A stretch of DNA of 64,000 nucleotides, taken from CAZLNO01 sp964561005. GTDB taxonomy: Bacteria > Pseudomonadota > Alphaproteobacteria > Kiloniellales > Rhodovibrionaceae. Positions 25,837 through 34,364 of this stretch are shown here, one piece after another. The position numbers were made by a program, and so were the translations under genes. Where the stretch lies: contig CAZLNO010000002.1 in NCBI GenBank assembly GCA_964561005.1, positions 35,570 through 99,569 on the forward strand, given 5' to 3'. Position 1 is the first letter of the stretch; each line of letters starts with the position of its first letter. The notes under the pieces are model-generated. The model did no database searches. It was not told the DNA's origin and saw only the letters and a list, made by a program, of their open reading frames with translations.

Positions 25837-26634
25837 ATGACCTCACCTGAACGCAGCGGCAAGGCGGGCAAGCGCCGGCTGGACCAGCTTCTGGTCGACC
25901 GCGGCCTGGCGGAGAGCCGGGCCCGGGCGCAGGCGCTGGTGATGGCCGGCCGGGTGCACTCGGACAGCCGCCGGCTCGACAAGCCGGGGCAGCAGCTTCC
26001 CGAGGACGCGCCGCTGACGGTGAAGGGCCAGGACCACCCCTGGGTCAGCCGCGGCGGGCTGAAGCTGGCGCATGCGCTGGAAGTCTTCGAAGTCGACCCC
26101 TCGGGCTGCATCTGCCTGGACATCGGCGCCTCCACCGGCGGTTTCACCGACGTGCTGCTGCAGCACGGCGCGGCGAAGGTGTATGCGGTCGACGTCGGCC
26201 ACGGGCAGCTCGCCTGGAAGCTGCGCCAGGACCCGCACGTGGTCGTGCTGGAACGCACCAACGCCCGCCACCTGACCCGCCGGCAGGTCCCCGAGCCCGT
26301 CGATCTGCTCGTCTGCGACGCCAGCTTCATCGGCCTTGAAACCATCCTGCCGGCGCCGATGGCCTTGGCCCGGCCCGGCGCGCGGCTGATCGCCCTGATC
26401 AAGCCGCAGTTCGAGGTGGGCAAGGGCCACGTCGGCAAGGGCGGCGTGGTCCGCGACCCGGCCCTGCACGCCGAGGTCCGCGAGCGCATCCGGGACTGGG
26501 TGGACGCGCGGGCGGGCTGGCGGGTGCTGGGCGTTGGCGAGAGCCCCATCGCCGGTCCGGAAGGCAACAAGGAGTTTCTGCTGGCCGCGGCTCTCGACGA
26601 CTTCGAGGCGAACCCCGCGGTCTTTGAGTTTTGA
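25837..26634 (+). CDS. tlyA: TlyA-family rRNA (cytidine-2'-O)-methyltransferase
   Basis: 265 residues: an N-terminal S4 RNA-binding domain (RLDQLLVDRGLAESRARAQA) followed by an FtsJ-like methyltransferase with SAM loop LDIGASTGGFTDVLL and the later stretches LVCDASFIGL and IKPQFEVGKG. TlyA proteins 2'-O-methylate 16S and 23S rRNA and affect capreomycin sensitivity. ATG 25837 is preferred over the in-frame ATG at 25759, which overlaps the DUF29 leader. It normally ends the xseB-ispA-dxs run. Confidence 0.9.
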   Translation: MTSPERSGKAGKRRLDQLLVDRGLAESRARAQALVMAGRVHSDSRRLDKPGQQLPEDAPLTVKGQDHPWVSRGGLKLAHALEVFEVDPSGCICLDIGASTGGFTDVLLQHGAAKVYAVDVGHGQLAWKLRQDPHVVVLERTNARHLTRRQVPEPVDLLVCDASFIGLETILPAPMALARPGARLIALIKPQFEVGKGHVGKGGVVRDPALHAEVRERIRDWVDARAGWRVLGVGESPIAGPEGNKEFLLAAALDDFEANPAVFEF

Positions 26635-26694
26635 AAACTACGTCGAATTAATTTCATAATACACGAGATACAACCGTCAAAGACATATCGCTCA

Positions 26695-26723
26695 TTGATT
26701 TACGTTTCATTATCATATACTAT
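26695..26723 (+). promoter_or_regulatory. Sigma-70-type promoter of the PAS protein gene
   Basis: TTGATT (26695-26700), 17-base spacer, TACTAT (26718-26723), in a strikingly AT-rich 188-base gap. It predicts a leader of about 90 bases before ATG 26823. Confidence 0.55.
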
Positions 26724-26822
26724 ATTTTTAACCTAAATATTATTCCATTCGAGAAGCAGGAATAGGGTCTGGGGGGAACGGTTACCTTGAGAAAGCTGGA
26801 TCGCTTGGAGTCTGACACCAGT

Positions 26823-27344
26823 ATGGAAAAGCATGAGCGACTTGATCAGCTCCTCGCGTTCTGGGAGTCCCGCCGCGAGGGTGGCCGCTTGCCGCGACGC
26901 AGCGCGTTTCTGGCCGAGGAGTTCCGGCCCTGGATGGGCCACATCGGCATCATCGAGGTGACGCCGGGGCAACCGCGCTTTCTCGTCCGGCTGGCGGGCG
27001 TCGCGATCGTGGACTACGACGGCGCCGACTTCACCGGCAAGCACCTCGACGAGGTCGTCCCGCCTCATGCCCGCGCGGCCATCCTCGGTCCCTTCGAGGT
27101 GTGCCTGCGCGAGAAGGCGCCGCAGTACGACGTGATTTCCCAGCCTTTCAAGAACGCGACGGTCCGCCGGCTGCATCGGCTGCTGTGCCCCTGTTCGGAA
27201 GATGGCGGAACGGTCGACCGGATCATCCTCGGCATCTACGCCGATCTGGCCGACCGTCTGGACCAGGGCAGCATCTACGACGACATGCACGGAGTGGACG
27301 ATGCGCCGGCGCTGCCCTACCGCCGCGAGACGGACTGGTCCTAA
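26823..27344 (+). CDS. PAS_5-type single-domain PAS protein
   Basis: 173 residues. LLAFWESRREGGRLPRRSAF, then VRLAGVAIVDYDGADFTGKH and a C-terminal strand set, fits the PAS_5 family found in many copies per genome in Rhodospirillales. It has a sensor fold with no output domain, so it presumably acts with a partner or binds a small ligand. Two cysteines (LLCPC) lie near the core. ATG 26823 is preferred over TTG 26787, which lacks a ribosome site. It has its own AT-rich promoter. Confidence 0.75.
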   Translation: MEKHERLDQLLAFWESRREGGRLPRRSAFLAEEFRPWMGHIGIIEVTPGQPRFLVRLAGVAIVDYDGADFTGKHLDEVVPPHARAAILGPFEVCLREKAPQYDVISQPFKNATVRRLHRLLCPCSEDGGTVDRIILGIYADLADRLDQGSIYDDMHGVDDAPALPYRRETDWS

Positions 27345-27413
27345 ACCAGCTCGAAGGAACTCACGCACGCGATTTGGAGATCGCGTCCCGCCACGGAAAT
27401 CGTGCCCGGCGGG

Positions 27414-29255
27414 TCAGCGCGGCGCCGAGGAGGCCGCGTCCCGCACGACGGCGGGCGCCTCCAGGCGCCGGCCGCCCGACGTACCTTCCAGCACCTCCAC
27501 GAGGTCGACGACCGGGCGCAGCGTGCGGGTCAACTCCGCAAGGGTGCGGGCCGCCGGGCTCTCGATCTCGCCGCGCAGGGCCTTGCCCAGGAACTCGCGG
27601 AGGGGGTCGGTGGGCTCGGGGAAGACCACCCGCCGCACCTGGGTCTCCGGCGCGATGCCGGCCAGTTCCTTGGCCACCGCGACGGCCTTCCGGAAGCCGC
27701 CCAGGGTGTCGACCAGCCCCATCGCCCGCGCGTCGGCGCCGCTGAACACCTTGCCCTGGGCGGCCTCGCGCACCTGTCCGGCGCTCAGCCCCCGTCCCGC
27801 CGCCACCTTGGCGCGGAAGTCGGCGTAGCTCTCGTCCAGGGACTGCTGGAGCGCCTGCCACTCCGCCTCGCTGAAGTCGCTGTTCGGGCTCCAGAAATCG
27901 GCGCGCTCGCCGGCCTGCACGCCGTCGATGGTGACGTGCAGCTTGTCCCACAGGCCGGTCAGCACGACCTTGCCGGTCACCACGCCGATCGAGCCGGTGA
28001 GCGTGCCGGGCTGCGCCACGATGCGGTTGGCCGGCGCCGCGACGAAGTAGCCGCCGGAGGCGGCGATGTCGCCCATCGAGACCACGATCGGCTTCTCCGC
28101 CTCGCGCGCGGCCTGCACCGCGTGCCAGATGGCGTCGGAGGCGACGTAGCTGCCGCCGGGACTGTCGACCCGGAAGACGATGGCGTCGACGTCCTCATCC
28201 TCCAGCGCCGCCCGGATCGCGGGCGCCACGGTGTCCGAGCCCATCACGACGTCGCCGAAGATGGGATCGTACTCGCTGTCGGCCAGGCTGACCGCGCCCA
28301 CCCCGTACACCACGGCGACCCGCGGCGCGTCCTCGGGCAGGTCGTCCTCGCGCAGCGCCGCGTAGGCGGCGGCGTCGATCGGCTTCGCGCCGGCTCCGGC
28401 CAGGTCCTTGACCGCCGCCTGCATCTCGGCCCGGTAGCCCAGCCTGTCGACCAGTCCGGCCTCCAGGGCGTCCTCGGCCGACAGCGGCGCGCTGTCGACC
28501 AGCCGGCGCAGCTCGGCCGCCGGCAGGCCCCGGCCCTCGGATACGGCGGCCACCACCTGCGCCAGCCAGGAATCGAGCAGGCGCTGCAGGTTCTCGCGCT
28601 GCGGCGCCGGCAGGCGGGTGTCGGTGAGCTGGTTCGCCACGCCCTTGTAGGCCTCTCGCTGACCGACGCGCGGCTTGATTCCAAGTTCGTCCAGCAGGTC
28701 GCGGAGGAACGGGCTCTCGATGCGGAAGCCGGTCAGCCCATAGTCGCCGGAGGGCTGCATCCACACCTGGTCGAAGGCGCTGGTCAGGTAGGCGTGGACC
28801 GTGCTGCCGCCGGCGCCGCCCATGCCGCTGGAGATGGTCTCGGCAAAGGCGTAGGCCGGCTTGCCGCTGCCGCGGAAGTGCCGCACGGCGGCGTGCAGGT
28901 CCTGCGCCTGCGCGAATCCCACGCCGCCATGGCCCAGGCGCACCGCCAGGGCCTTCACGCGGTCGTCCCCGGCCGCCGCGTGCAGCGCGTCCACCGCCTC
29001 GTGCAGCACCACGCCCGAGGGCCCGGAGGCCCGCGCCAGAGGGTTGTCCGAGCGCAGCTCCGAGACGCCGTCCGTCAGGTCCAGCGTCAGCACCGCGGTC
29101 TCGGGAATCGTCTCCGCCGGGGCGCGCAATTCCGCGATGCGCTGCCAGCCGAAGCCGACGGCCACGACCGCGACCACCACGACGATGCCGAGCACCGCGA
29201 GGACCGTGACGAAAAACCGCCAGATGAAGCGAAAAAAGACGCGCAGGAATCGCAT
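27414..29255 (-). CDS. sppA: Signal peptide peptidase SppA, 67-kDa type
   Basis: 613 residues, the tandem-domain form. A single N-terminal membrane anchor (about residues 8-36) leaves both S49 domains in the periplasm. The catalytic dyad is K204 in the first domain (EAYKGVAN) and S400 in the second (GDIAASGGYFV), as in E. coli SppA. It degrades cleaved signal peptides. A large open frame exists on the other strand but is a GC-rich shadow. Divergent from the RNA methyltransferase by 156 bases. Confidence 0.93.
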   Translation of the reverse strand: MRFLRVFFRFIWRFFVTVLAVLGIVVVVAVVAVGFGWQRIAELRAPAETIPETAVLTLDLTDGVSELRSDNPLARASGPSGVVLHEAVDALHAAAGDDRVKALAVRLGHGGVGFAQAQDLHAAVRHFRGSGKPAYAFAETISSGMGGAGGSTVHAYLTSAFDQVWMQPSGDYGLTGFRIESPFLRDLLDELGIKPRVGQREAYKGVANQLTDTRLPAPQRENLQRLLDSWLAQVVAAVSEGRGLPAAELRRLVDSAPLSAEDALEAGLVDRLGYRAEMQAAVKDLAGAGAKPIDAAAYAALREDDLPEDAPRVAVVYGVGAVSLADSEYDPIFGDVVMGSDTVAPAIRAALEDEDVDAIVFRVDSPGGSYVASDAIWHAVQAAREAEKPIVVSMGDIAASGGYFVAAPANRIVAQPGTLTGSIGVVTGKVVLTGLWDKLHVTIDGVQAGERADFWSPNSDFSEAEWQALQQSLDESYADFRAKVAAGRGLSAGQVREAAQGKVFSGADARAMGLVDTLGGFRKAVAVAKELAGIAPETQVRRVVFPEPTDPLREFLGKALRGEIESPAARTLAELTRTLRPVVDLVEVLEGTSGGRRLEAPAVVRDAASSAPR

Positions 29256-29411
29256 CGTGCCATCCGATCCGTGTTGGGCGACGCCCTAGGGCTAGCGCGA
29301 TTGGCCCCGCTTGACCAGGGACGTTCTGGCGACCGCGCGTCGCGCCGGCTTTCGGCGTTGCCTGACGCGCCCGTCCGGTCTACATGCCCGCCGTCAGCGA
29401 AAGGAGGTGCC

Positions 29412-30725
29412 ATGCGGCGCAGGGCCCGGCGCGGCGGCGGCCGGCAACTGGACATCGCGATCGACCACCTGGGCGGGCGCGGCGACGGCGTGGCCGAGCC
29501 GGCGACGAGCGGGCTGGACAAGCCGGTCTTCGTCCCCTTCGCGCTGCCGGGCGAGCGGGTGCGGGTGCGCCTGCTGGCCGGGATTGCCGCCGGCTACAAG
29601 GCGGAGCTGCTGGAGCTGCTGGCCGAGTCGCCCGAGCGCGTCGAGCCGCCCTGCCCGCACTTCGGCCCCTGCGGCGGCTGCACCGTGCAGCACCTCGCCG
29701 AGGCTTCCTATCGGGATTGGAAGCGCGGCCAGGTGGTGCACGCGCTGCGCCGCCGCGGCTTCGCCGAGCCGCCGGTCGGCGCGCTGCGGGCGGTGCCGGC
29801 GAAGAGCCGCCGCCGCGCCGCGCTCGCCGCCCGCCGTCACGGCAAGCAGGTGCGCCTCGGCTTCCACGGGCGGGAGAGCCACACGATCGAGGACATCCGC
29901 GACTGCGCCGTTTTGACGCCGCGCCTGCTCGACCTGCTGCCGCCGCTGCGCGACGCCCTCGCGCCCGTGCTGGCGGAGAAGGAGACCGCCGAGGTGGCGC
30001 TGCTGGACAGCGAGAGCGGCGTCGACCTGCTGCTCGCCTCGCGCCAGCCGCCGGGGCTGGCCGGCCGCGAGGCGCTGGCGGTCCTGGCCCGGCACCAGGA
30101 TCTGGCGCGGGTAAGCTGGGCGCCGGCGGCAACGGGCGACGTCGAGCCGGAGCCCCTCGCCGTCCGCCGGGCGCCGCTGCTGACCTTCGGCGAGGTCGGG
30201 GTGGAGCCGCCGCCGGGCGGCTTCGTGCAGCCCACCGTCGCCGGCGGGGCGGCCCTCCTCGCCGCCGTCGCCGACTGGCTGGGCGAGGTGGCGGGGCCGG
30301 TGGCGGACTGCTACGCCGGCTGCGGCACCTTCACCTTTCCGCTGGCGCGGCGGGGACCGGTGCACGCGGTCGAGGGCAGCGAGGTCGCCATGGCCGCGCT
30401 GTGGCGCGCGGCGCGACGGCACGATCTGGCCGGCCGGGTCACCGCCGAGGTCCGCGACCTGGCGAAGGACCCGCCCGCGCCCGACGAACTGGACGCCTTC
30501 GCCGCCGTGGTGTTCGACCCGCCGCGCGCCGGGGCGAAGGGGCTGGCGGAGTCGCTGGCCGAGAGCCGGGTGCCCGCGGTGGCGGCCGTGTCCTGCAATC
30601 CCAACACCTTCGCCCGCGACGCCCGAACGCTGGCGGACGGCGGCTACACCCTGCTGGAGGTGCGGCCGATCGACCAGTTCCCCTGGACCGGCCACGTCGA
30701 GCTGGCGGCGCTGTTCCGGCGATAG
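29412..30725 (+). CDS. TrmA/RlmD-type 23S rRNA or tRNA uracil-C5 methyltransferase
   Basis: 437 residues. CPHFGPCGGC followed by a fourth Cys (IRDCAVL) fits the Fe-S cluster of the RumA/RlmD group. An N-terminal TRAM-like region (IDHLGGRGDGVAE) precedes the SAM domain with DCYAGCGTFTFPLA; VFDPPRAGAKG and the catalytic Cys in VSCNPNTFARD complete it. It methylates a uracil C5 in rRNA; which position cannot be told. ATG 29412 has AAGGAGGT upstream; the far longer open frame is antisense to sppA and not real. Confidence 0.9.
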   Translation: MRRRARRGGGRQLDIAIDHLGGRGDGVAEPATSGLDKPVFVPFALPGERVRVRLLAGIAAGYKAELLELLAESPERVEPPCPHFGPCGGCTVQHLAEASYRDWKRGQVVHALRRRGFAEPPVGALRAVPAKSRRRAALAARRHGKQVRLGFHGRESHTIEDIRDCAVLTPRLLDLLPPLRDALAPVLAEKETAEVALLDSESGVDLLLASRQPPGLAGREALAVLARHQDLARVSWAPAATGDVEPEPLAVRRAPLLTFGEVGVEPPPGGFVQPTVAGGAALLAAVADWLGEVAGPVADCYAGCGTFTFPLARRGPVHAVEGSEVAMAALWRAARRHDLAGRVTAEVRDLAKDPPAPDELDAFAAVVFDPPRAGAKGLAESLAESRVPAVAAVSCNPNTFARDARTLADGGYTLLEVRPIDQFPWTGHVELAALFRR

Positions 30726-30733
30726 GCGCCGGC

Positions 30734-32578
30734 CTACTGCGCGGCCAGGCGCGAGGCCCTGGCCTCGGGGCCGAGGGCTTCCTGCGCGGCGTCGAACTGG
30801 AGGGCGGCGAGGCGCGCGTAGAGGCCGTCGCGGGCCAGCAGCTCGCGGTGGGTGCCAGTCTCGACCACGCGGCCCCGGTCCATCACCACGATGCGGTCGG
30901 CCTTCAGCACCGTGGCCAGGCGGTGGGCGATGATCAGCGTGGTGCGTCCCTGCATCAGGCGGTCCAGGGCCTGCTGCACCATCTTCTCGCTCTCGGCGTC
31001 CAGCGAGGAGGTGGCCTCGTCCAGCAGCAGGATCGCCGGGTCCTTCAGGATCGCGCGGGCGATGGCGACGCGCTGGCGCTGGCCGCCGGACAGCCGGACC
31101 CCGCGCTCGCCCAGGAAGGTGGCGAAGCCCTCCGGCAGCTCCTCCAGGAAGCTGTCGGCGTGCGCCGCCTTCGCGGCGGCCCGCACCTCCCCGTCGCTGG
31201 CCTCCGGGCGGCCGTAGCGGATGTTCTCCCAGGCGTCGGCGGAGAAGATGACCGGCTCCTGCGGCACCAGGCCGATGCGCGCGCGCAGCGCCCGCGGGTC
31301 GGCGTCGCGCAGGTCCACGCCGTCCAGCCGCACCGCCCCCGCCGCCGGGTCGTAGAAGCGCAGCAGAAGCTGGAACACCGTCGTCTTGCCGGCGCCCGAG
31401 GGACCCACCAGGGCCACCTTCTCGCCCGGCTTCACGTCCAGGCCGAAGCCCTCCAGCGCCGCCGTCTCGGGGCGCGAGGGATAGTGGAACACCACCTGCT
31501 CGAAGGCGGCGGCGCCGCGCGGCGGGCTGGGCAGCGGCGTGGGCTGTGCCGGCGCGGCGATCTCCGGCGTGGTGCCCAGCAGGTCGATCAGCCGCTCGGT
31601 GGCGCCGGCGGCGCGCTGCAGATCGCCGATGACCTCCGACAGCGCGCCCACCGAGCCGGCCACCACGACGGCGTAGAACACGAAGGCGGAGAGCTGCCCG
31701 GCGGTGATCTCGCCGGCCAGCACCTGGTGGCCGCCGAACCAGAGCACGACCGAGATGGCGCCGAACACCAGCAGTATGACCATGGCGCTCAGCGCCGCGC
31801 GCGCCTTCGTGCGGTCGATCGCCACCGCGAAGGCGTCCTCGACCCGGTCGCGGAAGCGGCGGCGGTCGATGGCCTCGTGGGTGAAGGCCTGCACGGTGCG
31901 GATGTTGGACAGCGATTCGTCGACGTAGACGCCGACGTCGGCGACCCGGTCCTGACTGGCGCGGCTGAGGCGCCGCACCCGCCGGCCGAACACGATGATG
32001 GGCAGCAGCACCAGCGGCACCACCAGGAACACCAGCCCGGTCAGCGCCGGCGAGGTGACGATCAGCAGCGCCGTGCCGCCCACCACCATCAGCAGGTTGC
32101 GCAGCGCGATCGGGGCCGAGGTGCCGACCACGACCTGCAGCAGCGTGGTGTCGGTGGTCAACCGCGACAGCACCTCGCCGGTGCGCGTGGTTTCGAAGAA
32201 GCCGGGGGAGAGTGTGATCACGTGCGAAAAAACGTCGCGGCGCACGTCGGCGACGACGCGCTCGCCGAGCCAGGAAACCAGGAAATAGCGGGCGAAGCTG
32301 GCCCCGGCCATCACCGCCACCACGGCGAACAGCGCCAGCACCGCCTGGTCCAGCAGCGCCGCGTTGCCCCGCGCGAAGCCCTGGTCCACCAGCATGCGCA
32401 GGCCGAAGCCAAGCGCCAGCACGGTCCCCGCCGCCACCATCAGCGCCGCCAGCGCGCCGGCCACCCGCGCCCGGTACGGCCGGACGTAGCGCCAGAGGTG
32501 GCGCAGGGCGCGCAGGTCCCGGCTGGTCGGACGCTCCGCCGGGGTGCGGCTCTCCGCGGACGACTTCTCCCGCATCAT
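30734..32578 (-). CDS. MsbA-like ABC exporter (fused TMD-NBD)
   Basis: 614 residues: six transmembrane helices (about residues 45-330) then one nucleotide-binding domain. Walker A GPSGAGKTTVFQLL, signature LSGGQRQRVAIARA and Walker B ILLLDEATSSLD are all intact, as is the switch His in IIAHRLAT. It would act as a homodimer exporting lipids or drugs. ATG 32578 (MMREKSS) follows GAGGAGAG; the longer frame adds 16 Arg/Glu-rich residues. Convergent with the methyltransferase, eight bases apart. Confidence 0.9.
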   Translation of the reverse strand: MMREKSSAESRTPAERPTSRDLRALRHLWRYVRPYRARVAGALAALMVAAGTVLALGFGLRMLVDQGFARGNAALLDQAVLALFAVVAVMAGASFARYFLVSWLGERVVADVRRDVFSHVITLSPGFFETTRTGEVLSRLTTDTTLLQVVVGTSAPIALRNLLMVVGGTALLIVTSPALTGLVFLVVPLVLLPIIVFGRRVRRLSRASQDRVADVGVYVDESLSNIRTVQAFTHEAIDRRRFRDRVEDAFAVAIDRTKARAALSAMVILLVFGAISVVLWFGGHQVLAGEITAGQLSAFVFYAVVVAGSVGALSEVIGDLQRAAGATERLIDLLGTTPEIAAPAQPTPLPSPPRGAAAFEQVVFHYPSRPETAALEGFGLDVKPGEKVALVGPSGAGKTTVFQLLLRFYDPAAGAVRLDGVDLRDADPRALRARIGLVPQEPVIFSADAWENIRYGRPEASDGEVRAAAKAAHADSFLEELPEGFATFLGERGVRLSGGQRQRVAIARAILKDPAILLLDEATSSLDAESEKMVQQALDRLMQGRTTLIIAHRLATVLKADRIVVMDRGRVVETGTHRELLARDGLYARLAALQFDAAQEALGPEARASRLAAQ

Positions 32579-32737
32579 GGGCTCGGCTCTCTCCTCGGGT
32601 CGGGCTTCGCGGCGGCCCGCCGTCACGCACTGCGCGACACCTAGCGTACGGGGCGCGCGCGAACAAGCGCCGGCCCTTGCGTCGCGATGCCGCTTTGCCT
32701 ATAACCCGCGCCAAGCCTCAAGCAACGGATCGGCGCC

Positions 32738-32974
32738 ATGAAAAAGGACATCCACCCGGACTATCACGAGATCACCGTCGTGCTGACCGACGGCACCGAG
32801 TTCAAGACCCGGTCCACCTATGGCAAACCGGGCGACAGCCTGCGCCTGGAGATCGACCCGAAGACGCACTCGGCCTGGACCGGCGTGCACCGGGTTTCCA
32901 GCACCGGCGGCCAGATGGCCAAGTTCAACAAGCGCTTCGGCAACCTGGGCAACCTCGGCGGCGCCAAGACCTAA
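32738..32974 (+). CDS. rpmE: 50S ribosomal protein L31
   Basis: 78 residues, MKKDIHPDYHEITVVLTDG then SAWTG, typical of L31. It lacks the zinc-binding CxxC pair of the C+ form, so it is the zinc-free type. Single gene with a hairpin-plus-T terminator 25 bases downstream. Confidence 0.95.
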   Translation: MKKDIHPDYHEITVVLTDGTEFKTRSTYGKPGDSLRLEIDPKTHSAWTGVHRVSSTGGQMAKFNKRFGNLGNLGGAKT

Positions 32975-32999
32975 CCGCTTCTCGCCCGCGTGTGGTACG

Positions 33000-33030
33000 G
33001 GGCATCCGCTCATAGGCGGGTGCCCTGTTT
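33000..33030 (+). terminator. Rho-independent terminator after rpmE
   Basis: GGGCA-CCGC / GCGG-TGCCC stem with one mismatch and a 5-6 base loop, followed by TGTTTCGTTG. The T-run is short, so efficiency may be moderate. Confidence 0.55.
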
Positions 33031-33088
33031 CGTTGTGCGCGCCGGCCCCGCTGGGTTGGTGACAAGCCTTAGAATTTCGCCACACGCC

Positions 33089-33117
33089 TTGCAAGTGATA
33101 AGGATTTAAGGTAATAC
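33089..33117 (+). promoter_or_regulatory. Sigma-70-type promoter of the winged-helix gene
   Basis: TTGCAA (33089-33094), 17-base spacer, TAATAC (33112-33117), about 30 bases upstream of ATG 33147 and its GGTGGAG site. Much closer to the E. coli consensus than promoters of the surrounding GC-rich genes. Confidence 0.6.
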
Positions 33118-33146
33118 TCTACCATCATCAGTGGTGGAGCTTAGTC

Positions 33147-33458
33147 ATGAACGGCACAAGCGAAAATGATATTGCATTTGGCGTTCTACAAATTGCCAAC
33201 GCCCACCCCAAAGGAATAGCGACATTCAAACGGTTGTATCAAGAAATTCCGAGAGTGGTGACATTGAATAATGTTGATTGGAGACCGTCACAGACACGAA
33301 AAGGTGAGTCAATGTGGCACCAAATTGTGCGAAATATAAAATCACATTATAATATAACAGGCAACTATATAAATATTGGATACTTGATACATGTTCCAAG
33401 GGTTGGCTATAAAATAACTGACGATGGACGTAGATATCTAAAGTCGAAGGGATATTAG
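33147..33458 (+). CDS. Small winged-helix-like protein, AT-rich islet
   Basis: 103 residues, in DNA of clearly lower GC than its neighbours. MWHQIVRNIKSHYNI, then GYLIHVPRVGYKITDDGRRY, resembles the winged-helix domains found at the front of restriction endonucleases (Mrr_N-like), where a basic helix precedes a wing ending in G-x-x-x-T-x-x-G. No catalytic domain is attached. It overlaps the convergent methyltransferase by four bases. Inferred to be a DNA-binding accessory or regulator of the islet; the family name is uncertain. Confidence 0.5.
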   Translation: MNGTSENDIAFGVLQIANAHPKGIATFKRLYQEIPRVVTLNNVDWRPSQTRKGESMWHQIVRNIKSHYNITGNYINIGYLIHVPRVGYKITDDGRRYLKSKGY

Positions 33459-34048
33459 CGAAATTTGCTTTTGTAGCCAGGACGAAACCACTTTAGCTCT
33501 GTCGCGTTCGGCGCATCCTTGTCCCATACAAACCAAGCGTATGCAGTGGTGCCTGAGCCTTTGCGCGTTGCGCCAGAGGGATAAAAAGTGATCCTTTCAC
33601 TAAAGACCCAAACCCGCGAAGGAGGTGCCTTGTCAAAAATTGTACGTTGGCGATTCGCTCCTTCTAAAAAAGCCAGACGCAACAGAAGAGCAAATTTTCG
33701 CTCTGCTCTTTCAAGTCCGGCGTGAATAAAGCTTTCTGCGGAATTATATGGTGGGTTCGTAATAATATTCGGCGCACGCCGCCACGACGATAAAAAATCG
33801 TGTCCAGATTCTCCATATCCTCGATCATAAAGATCTGAACTAATAATATTTTGCTCTGTTTCGCTCAACACAACAGACATCGCGCCATCGCCACAGGCGC
33901 ACTCCCAGATATCGTCTTGAAACTTCTCATTATCAATAAGCGCATAAGTTGCCCATGCCGGCGTGGGAAAGAAATCCGGGCCATCAAGATCGGCAAACCG
34001 CTTGAGCTTCGGCTTATACCCGCCGTTGAGGTAATATGTTCCGTCCAT
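33455..34048 (-). CDS. Phage-type N6-adenine DNA methyltransferase
   Basis: 197 residues. The SAM loop is CACGDGAMS (about residue 50), SSDLYDRGYG ends strand 2, and the catalytic motif IV is TNPPY (NPPY, adenine-N6 type). LLLRLAFLEG and the C-terminal GTTAYAWFVWDK match lone methyltransferases of prophages and mobile islets. No specificity domain or partner nuclease is present. ATG 34048 is used, not TTG 34054, because a consensus extended -10 lies so close that transcription should begin at or next to the ATG. AT-rich codon use unlike its neighbours marks it as acquired. Confidence 0.75.
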   Translation of the reverse strand: MDGTYYLNGGYKPKLKRFADLDGPDFFPTPAWATYALIDNEKFQDDIWECACGDGAMSVVLSETEQNIISSDLYDRGYGESGHDFLSSWRRAPNIITNPPYNSAESFIHAGLERAERKFALLLRLAFLEGANRQRTIFDKAPPSRVWVFSERITFYPSGATRKGSGTTAYAWFVWDKDAPNATELKWFRPGYKSKFR

Positions 34049-34055
34049 GTTCAAA

Positions 34056-34083
34056 ATTATAGCAGAATCAGGACGCTATGCAA
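34056..34083 (-). promoter_or_regulatory. Consensus extended -10 promoter giving a leaderless methyltransferase mRNA
   Basis: On the minus strand, TTGCAT (34078-34083), 16-base spacer and TGCTATAAT, a perfect extended -10 with hexamer at 34056-34061. Predicted +1 is at about 34049, one base before ATG 34048. Confidence 0.65.
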
Positions 34084-34146
34084 GAGTCTTTAAGTGATTC
34101 CGGTGGCTGAAGAATCTCATATGGATCGCGATCGGCACTACCTTGC

Positions 34147-34229
34147 GGGGCGCGGGCTTGCCTGCGCCCCGAACGTTTTTTCACCGCCTGAGGCGAAAAC
34201 GTTCCGGTCGGGAGCAAGCTCCCGACCGG
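34147..34229. repeat. Intergenic repeat family A, copy 3 (inverted)
   Basis: GGGGCGCGGGC/GCCTGCGCCCC hairpin, then GAACGTTTT...AAAACGTTC (its own 9-base-arm hairpin), then CCGGTCGGGAGC/GCTCCCGACCGG. It is the reverse order of the copy at 10471 and marks the right edge of the AT-rich islet. Confidence 0.75.
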
Positions 34230-34364
34230 CGATTGCGCGTTTCCTACTCAAATCGTTGCCGCCTAATGTTTGAGGCGCTCAGGCCGCCCGCGTTCCGCGA
34301 AGGCCGGCAACGCCCGCCACCGGGGACTTGGCCGGGGCGGCGGGGTGGGGCAGGATCGTGGGCC

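Noticed and set aside
27402..29411. Plus-strand 670-codon extension of the RNA methyltransferase antisense to sppA
   Set aside because: Continuous frame only by GC bias; the real start at 29412 has a strong ribosome site, and sppA has intact catalytic residues.
29394..32714. Minus-strand 1106-codon frame spanning the ABC exporter and RNA methyltransferase
   Set aside because: Different frame from the ABC exporter; Arg/Gly-rich and lacks Walker motifs.
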